From DATKPE01 sp035524335 (GTDB lineage: Bacteria > Bacteroidota > Ignavibacteria > UBA10030 > SZUA-254): 20,125 nucleotides of DNA. The notes under the pieces were generated by a model, which was not told the DNA's origin, did no database searches, and saw nothing but the letters and a program-made list of their open reading frames with translations. Position numbers and translations under genes: made by a program. The stretch covers positions 1-20,125 of the forward strand of contig DATKPE010000050.1 of assembly GCA_035524335.1 (NCBI GenBank). The letters run 5' to 3'. The number at the start of each line of letters is the position of its first letter. Position 1 is the stretch's first letter. Shown one piece after another: positions 15,514 to 20,125 of this stretch.

Positions 15514-15541
15514 ATCATAAATATTTAGTGTTATTTGTAAA
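15514..15541 (-). promoter_or_regulatory. Candidate promoter for leftward T9SS cargo
   Basis: On the - strand: TTTACA (15541-15536), a 16-base spacer, TATGAT (15519-15514). It predicts a leader of about 105 bases before the ATG at 15401. Confidence 0.4.
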
Positions 15542-15662
15542 AATGAAAACCTCATATGTTCAATATTTCCTGAATTTATCAGGCGTTTTTGAGATCGTTG
15601 AATAATTCAACATAAATATTAATTCTGGCCCCATTTTCCACCGTCTCCGTTTGGAAGAGATA

Positions 15663-15691
15663 TTGACACTAATCGTTGTTCTTTCTATATT
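15663..15691 (+). promoter_or_regulatory. Strong sigma-70-type promoter for 917-aa cargo
   Basis: TTGACA (15663-15668), a 17-base spacer, TATATT (15686-15691): a near-consensus promoter. The predicted start is near 15698, with a leader of about 54 bases. The ATG at 15752 has AAGGAGG at ideal spacing, so high expression is likely. Confidence 0.65.
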
Positions 15692-15751
15692 TACGGCCAT
15701 CAAATTGATTTCTGTTCTCCTATCACAGCTCAACATATAAGGAGGGTCTGC

Positions 15752-18505
15752 ATGCTGTTCAGATACCGTGTGCTGTTCGTTCTTCTTGTTCTTGTGACCG
15801 CCGTTCCGTATCAGATTTTGACCGCACGCGGCGTCAATACACCCCCCACCATCATTCCTGTTTCACCGCAGATCGTTCAGGAGAATACTCCCCTCGGCCC
15901 GATCCCGTTCACGATCGGGGACGCAGAGTCCGCCGCCTCCACGCTGAGCGTGACGGCGACGTCGGGCGATTCGACCCTGATCCGTAACGGCAATCTGTTC
16001 CTCGGCGGAACCGACTCGAACAGAACGCTGACGATCGTCCCCGACTCGAACGTCTACGGCAGAACCACGATCGTGGTGAGCGTTTCGGACGGCCAGGCGA
16101 CGACCACCGATACGATTCAGGTCAAGGTGAACAATCCGCCGCGGCTCGACACCGACCTGAGCCTGAACGTCGTTCAGTCCGGATCCGGAACGATCACCAA
16201 CGGCGACCTGATCAGCGTCGATAACGACAACACCGCCGCAGAGATCATCTTTACCATCGGGCCCGACACCTCGAGCGGTGTCGCGCCGGCTCACGGCGTT
16301 CTCAAACTCAACGGGCTTCCCCTTTCGATCGGCGGAACCTTCACGCAGGACGACGTCAACAATAACCGCGTCACCTACAAAAACGACGGAAGCGAATCGG
16401 CGACCGATTTCTTCACTTTCACTGTCCGGGACGCCGACGGCGGCATCGCATCGGATCACGGTTTCACCGTCTTCCACTTCAACATCGCAGTCACGCTCGT
16501 GAACCAGCCGCCGGTGGCGCTCGATTCGGTTTATACCCTTGCCGCCGGCAACACCCTCCACGGCCGGTTCAGAGCGACCGATCCCGACTCGCCGGTTCTC
16601 ACCTACAGCATCGTCACGAACGGGACCCGGGGAACCGCGACGATCGACAACGACACCACGGGCGATTTCACCTACGTTCCGCAGAACGGCGCTCTCGGCG
16701 CCGACACCATCGTCTTTCAGGTGAGCGACGGATCGCTCTCTTCCGCAGCTCCGGGACATGCCATCATCAATCTCCAGACATTTCCGCCCACGGCGCTCAA
16801 CGGCTCCTGGCATACCATCGAGCAGACACCGGTGACCGACACCCTCCGGGGGCAGGACCCTAACGTTCCGGCTCTTCCGCTCTCCTTTTTCATTTCGGCC
16901 GACGGCGCCAACGGACACGCGGTTGTGCTCGATTCGGTCAGCGGTCTCTGCAGCTACACGCCGAACCCGGGCTTTTTCGGCGCAGACACCTTCAGATTCC
17001 GCGTCAGGGCAGGAGCACTGCAGTCCGGAGACGGACTGGTCTCCGTCAGTATCAAACCGAAGCTTCTTCCCGGGGATATTCTGATCGCCGACAACAGTTC
17101 GCAGGTCGAACTGTTCGACCCCTCAAGCGGCAAAGTGGCCCTCATGGCGTCGGGCGACAGTCTGGGCCATCCGAGCGGCGTCGTGGCGTCACCGGCGGGA
17201 GACCTCTACGTCATCGACATGCAGAAGGGTCTCGTCAAGATCAGCGGCGCAACGGGACTTCCGAGCCAGCTGGTCCCGTCGTCCAGCTTCAGCAGTGGTC
17301 CGATCGGACCGACCGCCATCGCGATGGAACATAACGGCATGCTTCTGGTGGCCGACGGCGCGAACGGGATCAAGCGGATCGATCCGAAGAACGGCAACGT
17401 GACGGTAGTGTCCTCAGGTGATTCGCTCAAACTCGCCCTGGGCCTCTGTGTGGGATCCAACGGCGATATCTTTGTCGGCGACGGCGCCGCCTTCGTCGGC
17501 GGGACAAGCCGTGTCATGAAAATCGATCCGGTCTCCGGTGCGCAGACGATTCTCTCCAGAGGAAATTCACTCCTCCTTCCCATCGGCATGACGGCTGACG
17601 ACAGCGGACACCTCTATGTGGCCGATCCAGGTACGTTTGCCGGCGGTCAGAGCGACAATCTGCTGAAAATCGACATCACCACCGGTCTTCAGAGCGCGGT
17701 ACTCCACACCGACACCATCAACCGCGCGATCGGCGTGGGTCTCGATACGAGCGGCCGTCTCTACGTCGCCAACAACGGGTCGAACAACCTGCTCGCGATC
17801 GATCCCCAGACCGGGAACACGAGCCGCGTCCTCTCGGGTCCGCACTCATTCCAGCCCTTTCAGCTGAGCATCATCAAGGCTGAACCGAATCTTGTGGCGT
17901 CGCGGAGCCAGATCCTGTTCGGTAAAGTTCCGGTCGGGAATTCCCGGCGCGACAGCATCATCGTGCAGAACACCGGCACGGCGCCTCTCATCATCAGTTC
18001 GGTCGTCTCCGACAGCAGTCAGTTCCAGCCGAGTCCGACGAGCGCGACCATCCCACCCGGCGGAGCGGCGACCTTTGTGATCACCTTCACGCCGACAACG
18101 TCCGATTCGATCTCCTCCGGCATCACCTTCACCGACAACGGGCTCGACGTTCCGTTTGTCCTGAACGTCATCGGCGGAACCGGCACGCTCGGGGTGAAAA
18201 ACGGAAAGGGGCTTCCGAAGGAGTATGCGCTCTACAACAACTACCCGAATCCGTTCAACCCGTCGACCACGATCCAGTTCGACATCCCGCACGGTTCCCT
18301 CGTGTCGATCAGGATATACGATATCCTGGGCCGGATTGTCGACCGTCTGGTCGATCAGAAGGTCTACCCCGCCGGGCAGTTCACGGTACGGCTCGACGGC
18401 AGTAACCTCGCAAGCGGGATTTATTTCTTCGAAATGACCGCAATTTCCAGGGAAAAAGGAGGCAACATTTTCCATAAAACAGGGAAAATGACACTTCTGA
18501 AGTAA
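15752..18505 (+). CDS. Large T9SS cargo: cadherin/CSPG-like, NHL propeller
   Basis: A 917-aa exported protein. Signal peptide about 1-26. Domain 1 (30-128) is a cadherin-like repeat (NGNLFLGGTDSNRTLTIVPD..VSVSDG). Domain 2 (137-248) resembles a CSPG/NG2 repeat (HGVLKLNGLPLSIGGTFTQDD..TYKNDGS..DFFTFTVRDADGG). Domains 3 and 4 (252-343 and 345-435) are cadherin/Ig-like with DFTYVPQNG and SYTPNPGFFGADTF. Residues about 440-705 look like an NHL/SMP-30-type beta-propeller with repeated GLxVGSNGDIFVGD and IGMTADDSGHLYVAD strands. Residues 712-806 fit a choice-of-anchor-D/HYDIN-like domain (ILFGKVPVGNSRRDSIIVQNTG). The end (824-917) is a T9SS sorting domain (NNYPNPFNPSTTIQFDIP..GIYFFEM..KMTLLK). It is probably an adhesive or carbohydrate-binding surface protein; no enzymatic motif is visible. 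The strong promoter and ribosome binding site imply good expression. Confidence 0.92.
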   Translation: MLFRYRVLFVLLVLVTAVPYQILTARGVNTPPTIIPVSPQIVQENTPLGPIPFTIGDAESAASTLSVTATSGDSTLIRNGNLFLGGTDSNRTLTIVPDSNVYGRTTIVVSVSDGQATTTDTIQVKVNNPPRLDTDLSLNVVQSGSGTITNGDLISVDNDNTAAEIIFTIGPDTSSGVAPAHGVLKLNGLPLSIGGTFTQDDVNNNRVTYKNDGSESATDFFTFTVRDADGGIASDHGFTVFHFNIAVTLVNQPPVALDSVYTLAAGNTLHGRFRATDPDSPVLTYSIVTNGTRGTATIDNDTTGDFTYVPQNGALGADTIVFQVSDGSLSSAAPGHAIINLQTFPPTALNGSWHTIEQTPVTDTLRGQDPNVPALPLSFFISADGANGHAVVLDSVSGLCSYTPNPGFFGADTFRFRVRAGALQSGDGLVSVSIKPKLLPGDILIADNSSQVELFDPSSGKVALMASGDSLGHPSGVVASPAGDLYVIDMQKGLVKISGATGLPSQLVPSSSFSSGPIGPTAIAMEHNGMLLVADGANGIKRIDPKNGNVTVVSSGDSLKLALGLCVGSNGDIFVGDGAAFVGGTSRVMKIDPVSGAQTILSRGNSLLLPIGMTADDSGHLYVADPGTFAGGQSDNLLKIDITTGLQSAVLHTDTINRAIGVGLDTSGRLYVANNGSNNLLAIDPQTGNTSRVLSGPHSFQPFQLSIIKAEPNLVASRSQILFGKVPVGNSRRDSIIVQNTGTAPLIISSVVSDSSQFQPSPTSATIPPGGAATFVITFTPTTSDSISSGITFTDNGLDVPFVLNVIGGTGTLGVKNGKGLPKEYALYNNYPNPFNPSTTIQFDIPHGSLVSIRIYDILGRIVDRLVDQKVYPAGQFTVRLDGSNLASGIYFFEMTAISREKGGNIFHKTGKMTLLK

Positions 18506-18535
18506 AACAGGCAGTTCAGGGAAATCAACGAGTTA

Positions 18536-18579
18536 AAGGCCTGACGGAGCTCAAAAAGTACTTGACTCTTTCAGGCCTT
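18536..18579 (+). terminator. Inverted repeat after 917-aa cargo gene
   Basis: AAGGCCTGA (18536-18544) pairs perfectly with TCAGGCCTT (18571-18579) around a 26-base loop, 30 bases past the stop codon. There is no clean T-run (ACTCTTAC follows), so termination may be weak. The right arm lies in the spacer of the next candidate promoter (18562-18590). Confidence 0.45.
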
Positions 18580-18590
18580 ACTCTTACATT
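18562..18590 (+). promoter_or_regulatory. Candidate promoter for the next secreted protein
   Basis: TTGACT (18562-18567), a 17-base spacer, TACATT (18585-18590). The predicted start is near 18597, leaving a leader of about 150 bases before the ATG at 18749. It overlaps the terminator-like inverted repeat, so the two may interact. Confidence 0.4.
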
Positions 18591-18606
18591 CCCAAGTGAT
18601 ATTCAG

Positions 18607-18684
18607 ACTAAAATGTCTGATATTCCACCACATACCCTGGGGTGGCAGGAACCCGAGATCCGAAGGGAGACGTACCTGCCCCGG
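18607..18684 (+). promoter_or_regulatory. Possibly structured 5' leader
   Basis: Within the predicted leader of the downstream gene: a small TCAGA/TCTGA hairpin (about 18603-18620), then GGCAGG (about 18644-18649) pairing with CCTGCC (about 18675-18680), enclosing a CCC/GGG pair and a purine-rich loop. The flanking CTGGGG and CCCCGG could extend the helix. It does not match a riboswitch family I can name; it may be only a chance fold. Confidence 0.3.
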
Positions 18685-18748
18685 TTATTATAAGCGGTGC
18701 ATCAACAGCGGCCAAATCGCCCATTCATCATCATCAGAAGAGTGAGAT

Positions 18749-20125
18749 ATGACTCATTGTTCAAAGTTCGTACTGTTCATCGCTTTGGTTTTCATGTATA
18801 GTGTGTCGCTGCTCGCACAGCACACGGGCACGGGGACTTCGCCGGCGCCTTCCGCACCGTCAGCCGCATCGAAAGGCGTCAAGTCTCCGAAACCCAACAG
18901 CACTGCCATTTCCGGAACGCTTGTCGGCCCTGTCTATCCTCCCCCGCTCGGCGTTTCGTTCACGTCCCCCGGAGCCCCCGGGATCATCGGACGCGCGGGA
19001 GGCCAGAACTGGTTTCTCTCGAACGACACCCTCTCCCAGTACACGACAGTGTACTGGGGCCCGGCCAACGACGACGTTTCGCTTTCGTTCACCGGTGCGA
19101 TAGCGCATCTCAACTTCAATCCCGATTCCAGCGAACTGGCGAACGGGATAATGAAATGGTTCGGAAACACACAATACATTCTGAAGGATGAATCCGGTGC
19201 CGGCTATGTCGGGACAGAGTTCATTCTGACCGCCACCGATTCCATCACCGGTTCACCGGTCCCTCTGGTACTCGCTTCCAATGTCGGAATCCCCTCCTAC
19301 AACGGTGCGGTTGTCACCTTCAGCCCGTCGCTTCATCTCCGCGTGAACATGCAAATGCTGGCCGGAGGAATTCCGGCACTCGATTTTTTTGACAGCTATG
19401 CGTACGGACCGTACGGCGCGCAAAGCTCATTCGGTGCCGGGTTCTACTATATCAACGTCCCTCCGACCATCTCCGCGATCGGAAACCAGTCTGTCGTCGA
19501 AAACACGGCGACCCCCTCGATCCCCTTTAAAGTAGGCGATCTGGCTCAGCCCACAACCTCGCTCGTCGTTACCGCCCGCTCCAGCAACCAGACGCTCATT
19601 CCGAACGGCAACCTTGCCCTTGCCGGCACCGATTCGAACCGGACGATTACCGTCACGCCGGCGGCGAATCAGCTCGGAACCGACACGGTCACGGTCGAGG
19701 TCTTTGACGGGACCGACTCCACGTTCGCGCCGTTTGTCGTCACTGTCGTGCCGCCGATCCAGTTCCACGTCTCGCCGGCCTCCCTCGCATACGGCAACGT
19801 GCTTGTCGGGACCGGCGTGACCGACAGCGTCGTCGTCACCAATCCGGGGAGCGGCACACTGCATATTTCCAGCATCACCTCGAGCGACGGCGCGTTCAGT
19901 CCGACCGTCGCGGCCGACAGCGTTCCGGGATTCAGCGGCAAGACGTTCTACATCACCTACCACCCGTCGGCAGCGGTTCCGAACGCGGGAAAAATCTATT
20001 TCGTCCACGATGCGCCGACGAGTCCCGACTCCATCTCTGTGAGCGGCAACGGCGTCGTTCAGATCGTGGTGCAGAAGCGCCAGGACGGGGACGGCAATCC
20101 GGCGACAACCGGCGACCAGACGCAG
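18749..20125 (+). CDS. Secreted protein, 3' end outside window (partial)
   Basis: At least 459 codons open to the window edge. Signal peptide about 1-24 (MTHCSKFVLFIALVFMYSVSLLAQ), then a Pro/Ser/Ala-rich linker. Residues about 55-235 form a beta-rich domain of unknown family (LVGPVYPPPLGVSF to GAGFYYINVPP). Residues about 236-330 are a cadherin-like repeat (NQSVVENTATPSIPF, NGNLALAGTDSNRTITVTP, VEVFDG) closely related to domain 1 of the 917-aa neighbour. Residues about 332-430 are a choice-of-anchor-D/HYDIN-like module (VSPASLAYGNVLVGTGVTDSVVVTNPGSG), again shared with the neighbour. The last residues (QKRQDGDGNPATTGDQTQ) look like the start of another repeat. A C-terminal T9SS tail is expected but lies outside. 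The ATG was chosen because it immediately precedes the signal peptide; the ribosome binding site (GAAGAG/GTGAG) is weak. Confidence 0.85.
   Translation, partial: MTHCSKFVLFIALVFMYSVSLLAQHTGTGTSPAPSAPSAASKGVKSPKPNSTAISGTLVGPVYPPPLGVSFTSPGAPGIIGRAGGQNWFLSNDTLSQYTTVYWGPANDDVSLSFTGAIAHLNFNPDSSELANGIMKWFGNTQYILKDESGAGYVGTEFILTATDSITGSPVPLVLASNVGIPSYNGAVVTFSPSLHLRVNMQMLAGGIPALDFFDSYAYGPYGAQSSFGAGFYYINVPPTISAIGNQSVVENTATPSIPFKVGDLAQPTTSLVVTARSSNQTLIPNGNLALAGTDSNRTITVTPAANQLGTDTVTVEVFDGTDSTFAPFVVTVVPPIQFHVSPASLAYGNVLVGTGVTDSVVVTNPGSGTLHISSITSSDGAFSPTVAADSVPGFSGKTFYITYHPSAAVPNAGKIYFVHDAPTSPDSISVSGNGVVQIVVQKRQDGDGNPATTGDQTQ

Larger units (their letters stand above)
15402..15751. other. AT-rich divergent promoter region
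   Basis: This 350-bp gap separates two divergently transcribed T9SS cargo genes and is much more AT-rich than its surroundings. It holds one sigma-70-type promoter for each direction (15514-15541 for the left gene, 15663-15691 for the right). No open frame of note. The shared region would allow joint regulation of both genes. Confidence 0.6.

Noticed and set aside
15863..16918. 351-codon - frame opposite the 917-aa cargo gene
   Set aside because: Low-complexity V/R/G/D-rich shadow of a beta-rich gene; no start signal.
18607..18684. Leader as a c-di-GMP, TPP or cobalamin riboswitch
   Set aside because: None of the conserved core strings of these classes is present; kept only as an unclassified structured candidate.

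Overview
The window looks like a chromosome segment from a moderately GC-rich, free-living bacterium of the FCB/Chlorobi side of the tree (Ignavibacteria, Kapabacteria or a neighbouring candidate phylum). The main reason is that two complete secreted proteins end in a type IX secretion (T9SS) type A sorting domain with the NYPNP-[FW]-NP signature, a third neighbour has the same kind of body domains, and a decayed fourth ends the same way. Strong Shine-Dalgarno sequences and TTGACA/TATAAT-class promoters with 17-base spacers fit this better than a classical Bacteroidales genome. The phylum assignment is inference.

Region 1 (1-1421) is visibly AT-richer than the rest. It is the right end of an integrated element: a tyrosine integrase reads leftward, and just upstream of its start lies a tRNA 3'-end fragment in + orientation, the expected attR. 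The rest of the element and the intact tRNA should lie left of the window. Region 2 (1422-4810) holds small housekeeping or unknown genes (a zinc-ribbon/DUF2007-like protein, a coiled-coil protein, a tiny membrane protein), a truncated T9SS cargo remnant with an in-frame TGA, and two inverted copies of a structured repeat whose helices are preserved by compensatory changes. Region 3 (4811-5985) holds a YecD-like isochorismatase-family hydrolase, a CPXCG cysteine-rich mini-protein and an unusual tRNA-Gly(UCC).

Region 4 (6000-13800) is regulatory. A 1618-residue membrane hybrid histidine kinase has a periplasmic CxxCH haem motif, seven PAS domains, a kinase core and a receiver. It is transcribed leftward. 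A rightward NtrC-family sigma-54 activator lies 1.4 kb away. Between them sits a decayed surface-protein gene, and a perfect palindrome overlaps the predicted kinase promoter. Kinase and activator are plausible partners, but this is not proven.

Region 5 (13800-20125) is a secretome cluster: a leftward T9SS cargo with carboxypeptidase-regulatory-like domains, a shared AT-rich divergent promoter region, a rightward 917-residue cargo (cadherin/CSPG-like domains, NHL-type propeller, choice-of-anchor-D-like domain, sorting tail), then another secreted protein running off the right edge that shares a repeat domain with its neighbour.

No CRISPR array, IS transposase, rRNA or obvious defence system is visible. 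The strongest candidates for something undescribed are the covarying structured repeat pair (1563-1640 and 4241-4318) and the tRNA-Gly with an abnormal anticodon loop and D-loop.
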